From Oerskovia rustica (GTDB lineage Bacteria; Actinomycetota; Actinomycetes; Actinomycetales; Cellulomonadaceae): a stretch of 51,062 bases of DNA. The notes under the pieces are model-generated. The model did not search any database. It saw only the letters and a program-made list of their open reading frames with translations, and was not told the DNA's origin. Location of the stretch: assembly GCF_014836555.1 (NCBI RefSeq), contig NZ_JACSQQ010000001.1, forward strand, positions 113,284 through 164,345, given 5' to 3'. The stretch's first letter is position 1. Each line of letters starts with the position of its first letter. Shown one piece after another: positions 34,849-43,653 of the stretch. Made by a program: the position numbers and the translations under genes.

Positions 34849-34914
34849 ACCCGTCCGCACCGGTCGGGTTCTTGCTCCCTACGTCGGGGCAGGAGCCCGA
34901 CCTCGCAGGCAGGG

Positions 34915-35760
34915 CTAGGAGCGCGCGGCGAGGATCTGCTTGATCTTGCCGGCGTCGCCCCAGACCCCCGGCGAGTCGTAGGCGCGATCCGGGAACGCTC
35001 CGTACGCGAGCGTGATGTCGTAGCCGTGCCGAGCGATGTAGGCCTCGACCTCGTCGGCCAGGGACACCGGTTCCCCCGTGCAGCAGTTGATGATGCCCGT
35101 CACTTCTCGCTGGAGCGAGACCGCCGCGATCTGCTCGGCGAGCTCGCCCACCTCGATGAAGTCGTAGCGGTTCTTCCCGCTGGTGAAGGGGAACTCCTTC
35201 TGCCCCGCCTGTGCCGCCGCGGCGATCTTGCCGAAGATCGAGTTGCCCCGCTGGTCGTCGCCGTAGATGTAGTAGCAGCGCAACCACTGCACGCTGACCC
35301 CCTTGCCGTCGGTGACGACCCCCAGGCTCCGGCGCAGCGCATCCTTGGCGATCCCGTACAACGAGCGCGGGTTGGTCGGGGTCGACTCGTCGATCGCACC
35401 CTCGTGATAGCCGACCTCGTGCATGGTCCCGAGAGCCACCAGGTGGGTCACACCGGCACTGATCGCGGCCTCGAAGAACCGCAGGTGGTCCGGGAGACGA
35501 CGGATGTGGACGGGGTCGTTGTGGACGAACCCCTTCTCCCACGCGAGGTGCAGCACGGTGTCGACCTCGCCGGCCCGCTCGAACAGCCGCTCCGGATCCG
35601 CGAAGATGTCGCCCTCGACGGGGATCACCCCCTTCGGGTACCTCGAGACGGCGTCGGCCGATCGATCCGCCGCCAGTACCGTGACGCCCGCACGCAGCAG
35701 GGCAGTCACCACGTGGGCGCCGATGTAGCCGTTCGCTCCTGTCACAAGTATCCGAGTCAC
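34915..35760 (-). CDS. NAD-dependent epimerase/dehydratase (SDR family)
   Basis: The 281-residue short-chain dehydrogenase-like protein has GANGYIGAHV (nucleotide loop, 8-17), VDTVLHLAW, LVALGTMHEVG and YGIAK (Y..K pair). The product sugar is unknown; the location suggests a nucleotide sugar for the glycan. GTG at 35760 lies exactly 6 bases after CAGAAT (35767-35772), so it may be leaderless and separate from the GT chain that ends 118 bp upstream. Confidence 0.87.
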   Translation of the reverse strand: MTRILVTGANGYIGAHVVTALLRAGVTVLAADRSADAVSRYPKGVIPVEGDIFADPERLFERAGEVDTVLHLAWEKGFVHNDPVHIRRLPDHLRFFEAAISAGVTHLVALGTMHEVGYHEGAIDESTPTNPRSLYGIAKDALRRSLGVVTDGKGVSVQWLRCYYIYGDDQRGNSIFGKIAAAAQAGQKEFPFTSGKNRYDFIEVGELAEQIAAVSLQREVTGIINCCTGEPVSLADEVEAYIARHGYDITLAYGAFPDRAYDSPGVWGDAGKIKQILAARS

Positions 35761-35878
35761 GCAGCCATTCTGCCGCATCTCCGCCAGGGGCAGGACCAGC
35801 CTCCAGGACGCGGGGCGCGGGGGACGGCACGATCGGGCCGCCCCCTCTCCCGGCGCACCAGCCCCTCGGCGGCCCGGG

Positions 35879-36844
35879 CTAGTCGCCGAAGGGCGCGCCC
35901 AGGCCTCCTTGTGCTTCGAGGCCTCGGCGGGCAGGCCGGGCACGAAGCCGCTCTCCCCCTGCACGCCGCACCGCGTCCACCAGGGCGCGGGCCCGTGCGC
36001 GCAGGAGCTCTGGCCGCTCGTCGCGACGCAGGACGTGAAGCACAGGGGCGAGCGCCTGCCGTGCGAAGGCCTTCACCACGACGGGCAGCGGTGCGTAGCG
36101 CGCGAACACGAGGAGCGCGTTGCGGTTGTTGTAGTAGCGGAACAGCGCGCTCGTCGAGTCGGAGCTCTGGGCGTGCCGGTGCCAGGCGACGGCCTCCCTC
36201 TCGAACAGGATCCGCCATCCCCCTGCACGGAGACGCCAGGACAGGTCCGTGTCCTCGTAGTAGAGGAAGAGGGAGTCGTCGAAGTGGCCCACCTGCTCGA
36301 GCGCCGTCGTCCGCAGGACCACGGCGCCACCGCAGAAGCCGAAGACCTCGGGCCGGGCGTCCAGACGCTCGAGGGGTGTGAGCCAGTCGCGGTCCGTGGC
36401 GGAGCCGGAACGAGAGACGACGTTGCCCGTCGAGTTGACCAGCCTGGTCCCGTCCGGGGCGGTGTCCTCCAGCAGGAGCAGAGCCGTCACCGCCCCGACG
36501 TCCTCGTTCCCAGGGGCCTCGAGCACGTCGATCATCCGACGAACAGCATCCCGGTCGAACCGTGCGTCGTTGTTGAGCAGCACCACGTAGGGGGCCTCGA
36601 GATCCTCGAGCCCAGAGTTGACCCCCCCGGCAAAGCCCCGGTTCGTCGAGTTCTGCACGAGCCTCGCGTCCGGGAAGTCCCGACGCACGAGGTCGACCGA
36701 GCCGTCGTGGGAGTCGTTGTCGACGACGACGACCTCGAGAGCACCCGGGGGAAGGTCCTGACGGACGAGCGAGTCCAGGCAGGTCGGCAGGAGGTCCTCG
36801 CCGTTCCAGTTGACCACGACGGCCCGGACCAGAGGCGTGGTCAC
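35879..36844 (-). CDS. GT2 glycosyltransferase, rhamnosyltransferase-like
   Basis: The 321-residue enzyme has VRAVVVNWNGEDLLPTCLDSL, VVVVDNDSHDGSVD, NRGFAGGVNSGL, VVLLNNDARF (metal site) and HFDDSLFLYYEDTDLSWRL. This resembles rhamnosyl- and galactofuranosyl-type GT2 enzymes. The C-terminus is Arg-rich and basic, probably at the membrane surface. It begins with a GTG inside the stop of the upstream GT4 gene (GTGA overlap), the last gene of the export-cluster chain. Confidence 0.88.
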   Translation of the reverse strand: MTTPLVRAVVVNWNGEDLLPTCLDSLVRQDLPPGALEVVVVDNDSHDGSVDLVRRDFPDARLVQNSTNRGFAGGVNSGLEDLEAPYVVLLNNDARFDRDAVRRMIDVLEAPGNEDVGAVTALLLLEDTAPDGTRLVNSTGNVVSRSGSATDRDWLTPLERLDARPEVFGFCGGAVVLRTTALEQVGHFDDSLFLYYEDTDLSWRLRAGGWRILFEREAVAWHRHAQSSDSTSALFRYYNNRNALLVFARYAPLPVVVKAFARQALAPVLHVLRRDERPELLRARARALVDAVRRAGGERLRARPARRGLEAQGGLGAPFGD

Positions 36845-37959
36845 GAGATCACCTCCCGATAGGCGGCGGTCGTGGCCGCGACGGCCGCGTCCCACGTGAA
36901 ACGGGCGCTGTTCGCCAGCCCCGCGCTCGACAGCTCGTCGTGGCGAGAGTCGGCGGCGAGCATCAACGCCTCGGCCAACGCCCGGGTGTCGCCGGGATCG
37001 ACCGCCAGAGCACTCGCTCCACAGATCTCCTCCATCGACGTCCCGCGCGACGTCACGACCGGCGTGCCATGCGCCTGGGCTTCCAGGACGGGCAGGCCGA
37101 ACCCCTCCCAGACGGACGGGAAGCAGAACGTCCGGGCACCGGCGTAGGCGGCCTGGAGGTCTTGCTGACTCAGCTTCCCCAGCCGGTGGACCCGGTCGCG
37201 ACCCAGTGTGCCGACCGCATGGTCGACCTCCTCCGCCGTCTCGCCCCACCCCTGGGGACCGACGAGGACGAGATCCAGGTCGGTGCCCTCCGACCGGAGC
37301 GCCCCGTATGCCCTGAGCAGCGCGGGGAGGTTCTTTCGCGGCTCGAGGGTACCGACCCACAGGACATAGGGTCGCTCCAGACCGTGACGTCGCCTGAAGG
37401 TGGCGACCTCGTCGTCCGACGTCGGCAGCGCAGCGACCCCGTGCGGGATCACGCGCACCCGGCTCCGCTCGATCCCCGCCGCCGTGCAGTCCTGCGCCGT
37501 CGCCTCGGACGGCACGATCACGACCGCGGCCTCGTCCCGGGTGAGCGCGAGCGCGTCCCGGAAGTAGGCCGCACCGTGCTTCGTGAAGTGCTCGGGCTCC
37601 CGCAGGAAGGCGAGGTCGTGCACCGTCACCACGAGGGGGGCCGACGCGGGCGGGACCGCCCAGGTCGTGGCGTGGACCAGGTCGGCCGTGCGCCAGCCGG
37701 GGACCCGTGGCGCTCGGAGGCGGCGCCAGGACTCGTACAGGGCCCGGCGCGGCAGGTGCGACATGTCGACCCGTACCTCGGGAGCCAGGCCCCGGCGGTC
37801 GCCGACCGCCCCGCGGGCCCGGACACCGCGGGGCTGCACCTGACCTGCCGCCGCGAGGCCGTTGGCGAGCTCGCGGACGTAGGTGCCGGAGCCGCCGGGT
37901 ACGGGCTGCCAGAGCTGTTCGACGACCAGGGCGACGTGCGGGCCGTCAGCTTGCGGCAT
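36841..37959 (-). CDS. GT4-family glycosyltransferase
   Basis: The 372-residue GT-B enzyme has VVEQLWQPVPGGSGTYVRELANGL at the N-terminus, ADLVHATTWAVPPA, VLWVGTLEPRKNLPALLRAY and the PSVWEGFGLPVLEAQAHGTPVVTS nucleotide-sugar motif. It should add one sugar (perhaps mannose or rhamnose) during chain synthesis. Its ATG overlaps the end of wzt by 14 bp, and it shares GTGA with the next GT2 gene. Confidence 0.9.
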   Translation of the reverse strand: MPQADGPHVALVVEQLWQPVPGGSGTYVRELANGLAAAGQVQPRGVRARGAVGDRRGLAPEVRVDMSHLPRRALYESWRRLRAPRVPGWRTADLVHATTWAVPPASAPLVVTVHDLAFLREPEHFTKHGAAYFRDALALTRDEAAVVIVPSEATAQDCTAAGIERSRVRVIPHGVAALPTSDDEVATFRRRHGLERPYVLWVGTLEPRKNLPALLRAYGALRSEGTDLDLVLVGPQGWGETAEEVDHAVGTLGRDRVHRLGKLSQQDLQAAYAGARTFCFPSVWEGFGLPVLEAQAHGTPVVTSRGTSMEEICGASALAVDPGDTRALAEALMLAADSRHDELSSAGLANSARFTWDAAVAATTAAYREVIS

Positions 37960-39193
37960 CGACGACGTCGTCCCTGGGCGACGTGACCATCGGTCGCGGG
38001 GGCGTCAGCTTCTCGAAGTGGGAGCCGAACACCACGTAGCCGCCCGACTCCGTCCGGCCCGTGGGCACGACGGTGAAGGTCACACCCCGCAGGAGCCCGT
38101 CGACCAGGTGCGACGTCCCCGGCGCCTGGATCGACGCGGACAGGGTGTACGTGTCGGGGCGCAGCGGAAGGCTGGGGATCACCACGTCGATCGATCCGTC
38201 ACCGGGTTCGATGCTCTCGGGGACGTAGTCGGAGTCCTGGGCGTGATGCCCCCAGATGAGCCTGTCGTCGAGGGTCTGCACCGAGACCCCGAAGACCGGG
38301 CGCTCGATCCGCTCGGACGCGGAGTAGTGCAGCCGGATCCGGATCTCGTCGCCCGTCCGGCAGACGTGCGCGTCACGACCGTCCTGGTGGAGCCACTCCA
38401 TCTGCGTGATCTTCGCCCCGCCGGACCCGATGCGCATGCCCCCGCCCTCGACCGGCTTCGCCAGGTGCGACGCCTCCGAGTAGCTCTCGATGACCTCGTT
38501 GACCGGCCCCGTACCCATGAGCCGACCGTGCGAGAGCCACGCGGCCTCGTCGCAGAAGTTGCGCATCTGCTCCAGGCCGTGGCTCACGACGACCACCGTC
38601 CGCCCCTCCCGACGGAAGTCGGCGAACTTGCCCATGCAGCGTTCCTGGAACTCCGCGTCACCGACGGCGAGGATCTCGTCGACGAGCAGGATCTCGGGCT
38701 CGACGTGGATCGACACCGCGAACCCGAGACGGACGTACATCCCGGAGGAGTAGTTCTTGACCGGCTGGTCGATGAAGTCGCCGATACCGGCGAAGTCCAC
38801 GATGTCGCCGAACTTGCGGTCGACCTCCTGCCGGTTCATCCCGAGGATCGACCCGTTGAGGTAGACGTTCTCCCGCCCGGTCAGCTCGGGATGGAAACCG
38901 GAGCCGACCTCGAGCATCGCAGCCATGCGACCACGGCTGACGATGCTGCCCTTGTTCGGCGTCAGGATCTTCGCGATGCACTTGAGAAGGGTCGACTTGC
39001 CCGAGCCGTTGTTGCCCAGGAGGCCGAAGGTCTTGCCCTCCGGGATCTCCAGATCGACGTCCCGCAGGGCCCAGAAGTCCTCGTACTTGGTCCGGTTGCG
39101 GTCGACGAACAACGACTTGAGCGACTGGCTCCTGTTCGTGTACATCCGAAACGTCTTCGAGACGTCGTTGACGGAGATGGCTGAGTTGCTCAC
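37946..39193 (-). CDS. wzt: Polysaccharide ABC exporter ATPase with Wzt C-terminal domain
   Basis: The 415-residue protein powers export of a finished lipid-linked polysaccharide. The ATPase part has Walker A GNNGSGKST (60-68), signature YSSGM (148-152), Walker B EILLVDE (167-173) and H205. Residues about 255-400 form a beta-rich Wzt_C-type domain (IRIRLHYSASERIERPVFGVSVQTL) that in known systems recognises the chain terminus. GTG 39193 overlaps the wzm stop by GTGA. The presence of this domain suggests a chain-capped, Wzm/Wzt-exported glycan. Confidence 0.95.
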   Translation of the reverse strand: MSNSAISVNDVSKTFRMYTNRSQSLKSLFVDRNRTKYEDFWALRDVDLEIPEGKTFGLLGNNGSGKSTLLKCIAKILTPNKGSIVSRGRMAAMLEVGSGFHPELTGRENVYLNGSILGMNRQEVDRKFGDIVDFAGIGDFIDQPVKNYSSGMYVRLGFAVSIHVEPEILLVDEILAVGDAEFQERCMGKFADFRREGRTVVVVSHGLEQMRNFCDEAAWLSHGRLMGTGPVNEVIESYSEASHLAKPVEGGGMRIGSGGAKITQMEWLHQDGRDAHVCRTGDEIRIRLHYSASERIERPVFGVSVQTLDDRLIWGHHAQDSDYVPESIEPGDGSIDVVIPSLPLRPDTYTLSASIQAPGTSHLVDGLLRGVTFTVVPTGRTESGGYVVFGSHFEKLTPPRPMVTSPRDDVVDAAS

Positions 39194-40077
39194 AGTGCCT
39201 CCACGATCCGTGCGCTGTGCTTGCGGAACACCAGGATCCCGACAGCGAGCGCGAGAACCGCCCACGCGAGGCAGCCGAGCCACACTCCGAGCGACGGTGC
39301 AGAAAAGTCGTACAAGATGCTCCGATACGCCTCGATATAGAGCTGGGCAGGGTTGAGACGAGCGATCTGTGCGAGCGGGATCGGTTCGCCGTTGAGCTCC
39401 CAACCCTTCTCGTAGAGATCGTTCTGGACGCTCACCAGCAGCGTGAGCGGGAAGACGATTCCCGAGATGTAGAGCCAGATCTGGTTGAAGATCCCCCAGA
39501 GGTACGACAGGTCACGGAAGTAGACCATGCCGAGGGAGAGCGTCAGACCGACCCCCGTCGCGAAGAGTCCCGTGAGCAGGACGACTCCGAGGAGCAACGG
39601 GACGAGCGGAAGCACCCCAGGTCCTCCGACCAGGAGGACCAGCACGATCAGGATGCCGATCTCGGGGAGGTGGTTGATCGTGTTCGCGACCATCTCCGCG
39701 ACGAGGAGGACCCAGCGGGGGAAGTACACCTTCGTCAGCAGCGCCGTGTTGGAGGTCAGGGAGTTCATCCCCGACATGATGGACCCCGAGAGGTACCCCC
39801 AGGCGATGACCCCGATGGCGATCCACACCGCGAAGGAGGTGATCCCCGAGTTCGTCCCCGGCGCGACGCCACCCCGCATCACCAGCCCGAACACGAGCGA
39901 GTAGATGGCGATCGAGGCCAACGGGTTGAGCAAGGACCACAGACGGCCGAGGGCCGTCCTCTTGTACTGCGAGCCCAGCTGGCGTCGAGCGAGATTCCAG
40001 ATCAAGCCGATCGTCAGCCGGAACTCCTCACTCCCCGTAGGTTCGGACGCCGTTCTCTCAGTACTGCTCACTGCCAT
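39190..40077 (-). CDS. wzm: Polysaccharide ABC exporter permease
   Basis: The 295-residue ABC-2 permease has about six helices and an N-terminal amphipathic region (LIWNLARRQLGSQYKRTALGRLWSLLNPLASIAIYSLVFGLV) diagnostic for Wzm/RfbA-type exporters. It forms the channel with Wzt. The ATG overlaps the upstream epimerase by 20 bp and has no good ribosome site of its own, so coupling is likely. Confidence 0.95.
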   Translation of the reverse strand: MAVSSTERTASEPTGSEEFRLTIGLIWNLARRQLGSQYKRTALGRLWSLLNPLASIAIYSLVFGLVMRGGVAPGTNSGITSFAVWIAIGVIAWGYLSGSIMSGMNSLTSNTALLTKVYFPRWVLLVAEMVANTINHLPEIGILIVLVLLVGGPGVLPLVPLLLGVVLLTGLFATGVGLTLSLGMVYFRDLSYLWGIFNQIWLYISGIVFPLTLLVSVQNDLYEKGWELNGEPIPLAQIARLNPAQLYIEAYRSILYDFSAPSLGVWLGCLAWAVLALAVGILVFRKHSARIVEAL

Positions 40078-41116
40078 CGATCCAATCGCACAGTAGGCCA
40101 ATCCCACGTTCCACCGGCACGGCGGGACGCCATGCCAGGGCGGCCTGCGCCGCTTCAATGTCTGCCACGCCTGATCTGACGTCCCCGTCGCGAAACTCCC
40201 CGGTGACATGGGGCGCCGGAGCGCCGTACCGGGCGGCGATCCAGGTCGCGAGCTGCATGATGCTCGTCCCGCTGCCTGACCCGATGTCGAACGGGTCGGC
40301 CGTGGAGCTGTTCAGTCCGGTTCCGGCGACGATCGCCGACGCGACGTCGTCGATGAAGACGAAGTCCCGGACGATGTCACCGTCCTCGTAGACCGGGATG
40401 GACTTCCCGGCCTTGGCGATCCGCGCGAAGAGCGGGACGATGCCGGTGTAAGGGTTGCTCAGCGACTGCCCCGGCCCGTAGACGTTCTGGAGCCGGAAGA
40501 GCACCGAGGCGACCCCCATCGACTGGCACCACGCCGCCACGAGGTTCTCCTGGCACAGTTTAGTCGAGCCGTAGATGCTCGACGGCGCCGGTCGCACGGT
40601 CCGCGAGCCGTGCGGAACCGGCTCGAGGCCCGGGAACTCCCACTGCCCGGACGTGAGCATCGCGTGGGAACGCTGTCCCGGATAGCTGATCCCACCGGTT
40701 CGCCGGTCCCGCCATGCCCCTTCGCCGTAGACCGCGCGGGACGAGGTCAGCACGATCGACCGCGGTCGCACGTCGCGGGTCGCCAGGGCATCGAGCATCC
40801 GCGTGGTGCCGACGACGTTGACGAGCCCGTGACGGCTCGCCTCGGTCAAGGACTGAGCGGTCCCCGTCTCAGCAGCCAGGTGCACGATCACGTCAGGCGT
40901 GACGTGATCGAGGAGGCGCTCCCAGTCGGAGGCCACGGTCACGTCCCCGCGGAACAGCTCGACGCGCTGGTCCAGCCCCGGAGGGCGTACCTGATCCGCA
41001 TGGACCTGCGGGTGCAGGTTGTCCAACGCGACCACCCGGTCGAAACGGTCCGCGAGCGCGGTCGAGAGAGCGCAGCCGATGAATCCGGCTCCTCCGGTCA
41101 CCACACACGTCGTCAT
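40058..41116 (-). CDS. NAD-dependent epimerase/dehydratase (GalE-like)
   Basis: The 352-residue SDR enzyme has GGAGFIG near the start, VVALDNLHPQVHADQVRPP, VIVHLAAETGTAQSL, SSRAVYGEG and YGSTKLCQEN (Y..K). It is similar to UDP-glucose/nucleoside-diphosphate-sugar epimerases and could supply one of the non-rhamnose sugars. ATG at 41116 is preferred because GGAGGGAG lies upstream; GTG 41137 adds seven residues. It is 60 bp downstream of the AlgX-like gene. Confidence 0.88.
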   Translation of the reverse strand: MTTCVVTGGAGFIGCALSTALADRFDRVVALDNLHPQVHADQVRPPGLDQRVELFRGDVTVASDWERLLDHVTPDVIVHLAAETGTAQSLTEASRHGLVNVVGTTRMLDALATRDVRPRSIVLTSSRAVYGEGAWRDRRTGGISYPGQRSHAMLTSGQWEFPGLEPVPHGSRTVRPAPSSIYGSTKLCQENLVAAWCQSMGVASVLFRLQNVYGPGQSLSNPYTGIVPLFARIAKAGKSIPVYEDGDIVRDFVFIDDVASAIVAGTGLNSSTADPFDIGSGSGTSIMQLATWIAARYGAPAPHVTGEFRDGDVRSGVADIEAAQAALAWRPAVPVERGIGLLCDWIDGSEQY

Positions 41117-41176
41117 CGATCCGTACTCCCTCCACACATGCCGTGCATGCCCATCCAGGGTCCTCTCACCAACGGA

Positions 41177-42385
41177 TCAGTTGAGGATCGTGGGCGGCTG
41201 CAGGCTCAGATATCTCTCCGTCAGCTCGAAGACGACCAGGTCGGCGTCGGACTGACGTGCTGCGTCGAGCACGTTGGCGCGCTGGCTCGGGTCGTCCAGG
41301 AAGTGACGGATCTGGACGGTCGACTCGAACGAGCCTGCCCAGAAGGCCGACAGAGCAGTACCTTGCGAGTCGCCGACGACGAGCGCCTTCTTGGCCATCT
41401 CGCCCCCGGACGTGGTCACGGGAAGCTCGAGCAGGTCGACGCCGGCCGGCCAGACGAGGTCCGTCGTCGTCCCGTCGCCGGCAACCTTCGTGGTCGTCAC
41501 GGGGCCGGGGTCGAGCGTCGGTACCGTCCAGTCGTCGCGCGGCGCGGCGCCACCCCCCGCCGCGAACTCGTTCGGCGGGGCCTGGACATCGACCCCGACG
41601 ACGTCCGCGCTCGCGAGCCCGTCGTAGTCGGAGTCCGGGTACAGGTCCTGGAGGCACTCGCTGATCGACTGCCACGCCACCGATGCCCCGTAAGGGGTCC
41701 AGTGGCTGTTGACGGCGCTGTAGACCCACTCGTCCTCGGCAGCGTCCTGCATGGTCCCTCGGACGTCCACGATCGGCAGGTCACCCGAGACGGCGAGCAG
41801 CTGGTCGAAGTGGGTCAGACCCCGCAGCGGCTGTGCCCAGTCGGGCAGCATCTCCGGGTAGACGGTTCCCGAGGAGGGGGCGACGACGACGAGCAGGTCG
41901 GTCCCCTCGCGGGCCAGCCCCGCACGCAGGTCGGCGAAGTAGTCACGCCACTGGTCACGCTGCTCGTCGAGCCACGGAGCCCGCCCGAGCATGTCGGAGA
42001 AGTTGTTGGCCTGCAGGTCCGACCAGAACATGAAGCCCTCGCGGCCGGGGACGCCAGGGAACGGGAGATTCGTGGTGTTGGCCGCGAAGACCGCCTCCGA
42101 CTCGGGTGTCCTGGGGCCCGTCCAGATCGTCGGGTCCCCCGGGACGAGGTCGGAGCGGCAGGTGTCCGGGGTGTTCGCCTCCACGGCAGCCTCGGCATCG
42201 AGCCAGCCCTTGCTCGACGCGAGCCCGAGTCCTGCCATGATCGCGGAGACCACGACGAGGGCCGTGAGCGGGATGTAGGAACGACGCGGCAGCAGCGCGG
42301 CACGCGGACGCACCGTGGGCTGCACGGTCGGCGTCGGCTCTGGCACCGGGGTGGGGTCTCCTGTGCCCTGCTGGGTGTCGCTCAT
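41177..42385 (-). CDS. AlgX/AlgJ-like SGNH-type acetyltransferase, membrane-anchored
   Basis: The 402-residue protein has a Pro/Thr-rich cytoplasmic N-terminus, one membrane helix (about 37-56) and an extracytoplasmic domain with YSAVNSHWTPYG (H228) and VVGDSQGT (S340), the His and Ser of AlgX/AlgJ-type O-acetyltransferases. It probably moves acetyl groups onto the polysaccharide outside the cell. It overlaps the preceding AT3 gene by ATGA, and the pair parallels AlgI/AlgJ or PatA/PatB in logic, though the membrane partner here is an AT3 protein. Confidence 0.85.
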   Translation of the reverse strand: MSDTQQGTGDPTPVPEPTPTVQPTVRPRAALLPRRSYIPLTALVVVSAIMAGLGLASSKGWLDAEAAVEANTPDTCRSDLVPGDPTIWTGPRTPESEAVFAANTTNLPFPGVPGREGFMFWSDLQANNFSDMLGRAPWLDEQRDQWRDYFADLRAGLAREGTDLLVVVAPSSGTVYPEMLPDWAQPLRGLTHFDQLLAVSGDLPIVDVRGTMQDAAEDEWVYSAVNSHWTPYGASVAWQSISECLQDLYPDSDYDGLASADVVGVDVQAPPNEFAAGGGAAPRDDWTVPTLDPGPVTTTKVAGDGTTTDLVWPAGVDLLELPVTTSGGEMAKKALVVGDSQGTALSAFWAGSFESTVQIRHFLDDPSQRANVLDAARQSDADLVVFELTERYLSLQPPTILN

Positions 42386-43653
42386 GACTGTCCTTCTGCT
42401 GACTGCCGCTGCTTGCGCAGCCGACTGGCGTACGGCGTGGACGAGAAGTCCGGGTTGACGAGCTCCTCACGCAAGAACGTGGTGGCCGGCCTCATGAAGG
42501 TCAGCCCGCGGTCCAGCAGCCGTGGCGTCCAGTTCTTGAGGCTCATGGCCGGGCTCTCGATCAGGTGCCAGGAGAGATAGGCGAGGACGTGCGTCGCCAC
42601 GATCACCACGACGTGATAGACCAGCCAGCCGGAGTCCTGGAGGCCGAAGAACGCTCCGAGCGTCATCACGGGCCAGGCCGTGATGTAGATCCCGTAGCTG
42701 AAGTCGCCGTGCTTCTCCCAGTTGGTGATCCTTCCTCGGACGGCGAACCACATGAGGAAGTAGAGGAAGCCGAACTGGCCGATGACGTTCCAGCCACCGT
42801 AGGCGTACGTCAGTGCCCCGAGAGCGAGCGCACCGATCGCCAGGCGGTCGTCGACCGGGATGCGGTCGCCGAACAGGGTGAACAGGACCCCGAAGCAGAA
42901 CGGAGCGAGGAACATCAGGAGGAACGGGTCCGAGAAGATCGGGTTGACCGACCACAGGGTGCCGGCACCCGACCACTGCATCGCGTTGAGCACCAGGACC
43001 ACGGCGCAGAAGATGCCGCCGATCATCCGGTTCGCCAGAGCACCGAAGAGTCCCAGCACGGCGACGACGATGTACGCCAGGAACTCGTAGCGCAGCGTCC
43101 AGGCCGAGCCGTTCCAGTCGTACCCTCCGTGGAGCTGCGAGTACGGGAGCTCGGCACCCATGCCGGCGATGTTGCGCTGCCCCAGGTCGAGCCACATGTT
43201 GTTGTAGAAGTAGGTGAGCGGGGACTCGAAGTTCACGCTCCAGTAGCCGGTGAGCGACCCCGTCGTGTGCCACCAGGCGATCGGCGCGAAGACGAGGACC
43301 ACGAGCAGGAGCGTCGCCCAGAACGCGGGGAAGATGCGTAGGCAACGACGCCACAGGTAGCGCCAGATGGTCGACGAGCCCATGCGCGAGCGCGCGATCA
43401 GGAATCCGCTGAAGAAGAAGAAGCCGGCGACGGCCACGCCGCCGATCGACTGCTCCGAGCTGATCTGGACGCCGAGGTCGTGACCGCCGTAGAAACCGGC
43501 GATCGGACCAGCGTGGCTGAAGATCACGAGGAACGCCATGAGCCAGCGCAGGAACCCGATGCTGTTCGCACGCGGGTCGAAGGCCTCGACGAGCGAGAGC
43601 GGCCCGCCCTGGAGCCTCAGCTTGCGCGGGACGGAGAACACACCAGCAGTCAC
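42382..43653 (-). CDS. Acyltransferase family 3 (AT3) membrane protein of the glycan cluster
   Basis: The 423-residue protein has the AT3 entry FDPRANSIGFLRWLMAFLVIFSHAGPIAG (His motif), then FFFFSGFLIARSRMG and about ten helices. It should carry acyl groups from cytoplasmic acyl-CoA to the outer face, where the AlgX-like partner may use them. The start GTG 43653 lies inside the RgpF stop (GTGA), so both genes are coupled to the rhamnan gene. Confidence 0.92.
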   Translation of the reverse strand: MTAGVFSVPRKLRLQGGPLSLVEAFDPRANSIGFLRWLMAFLVIFSHAGPIAGFYGGHDLGVQISSEQSIGGVAVAGFFFFSGFLIARSRMGSSTIWRYLWRRCLRIFPAFWATLLLVVLVFAPIAWWHTTGSLTGYWSVNFESPLTYFYNNMWLDLGQRNIAGMGAELPYSQLHGGYDWNGSAWTLRYEFLAYIVVAVLGLFGALANRMIGGIFCAVVLVLNAMQWSGAGTLWSVNPIFSDPFLLMFLAPFCFGVLFTLFGDRIPVDDRLAIGALALGALTYAYGGWNVIGQFGFLYFLMWFAVRGRITNWEKHGDFSYGIYITAWPVMTLGAFFGLQDSGWLVYHVVVIVATHVLAYLSWHLIESPAMSLKNWTPRLLDRGLTFMRPATTFLREELVNPDFSSTPYASRLRKQRQSAEGQS

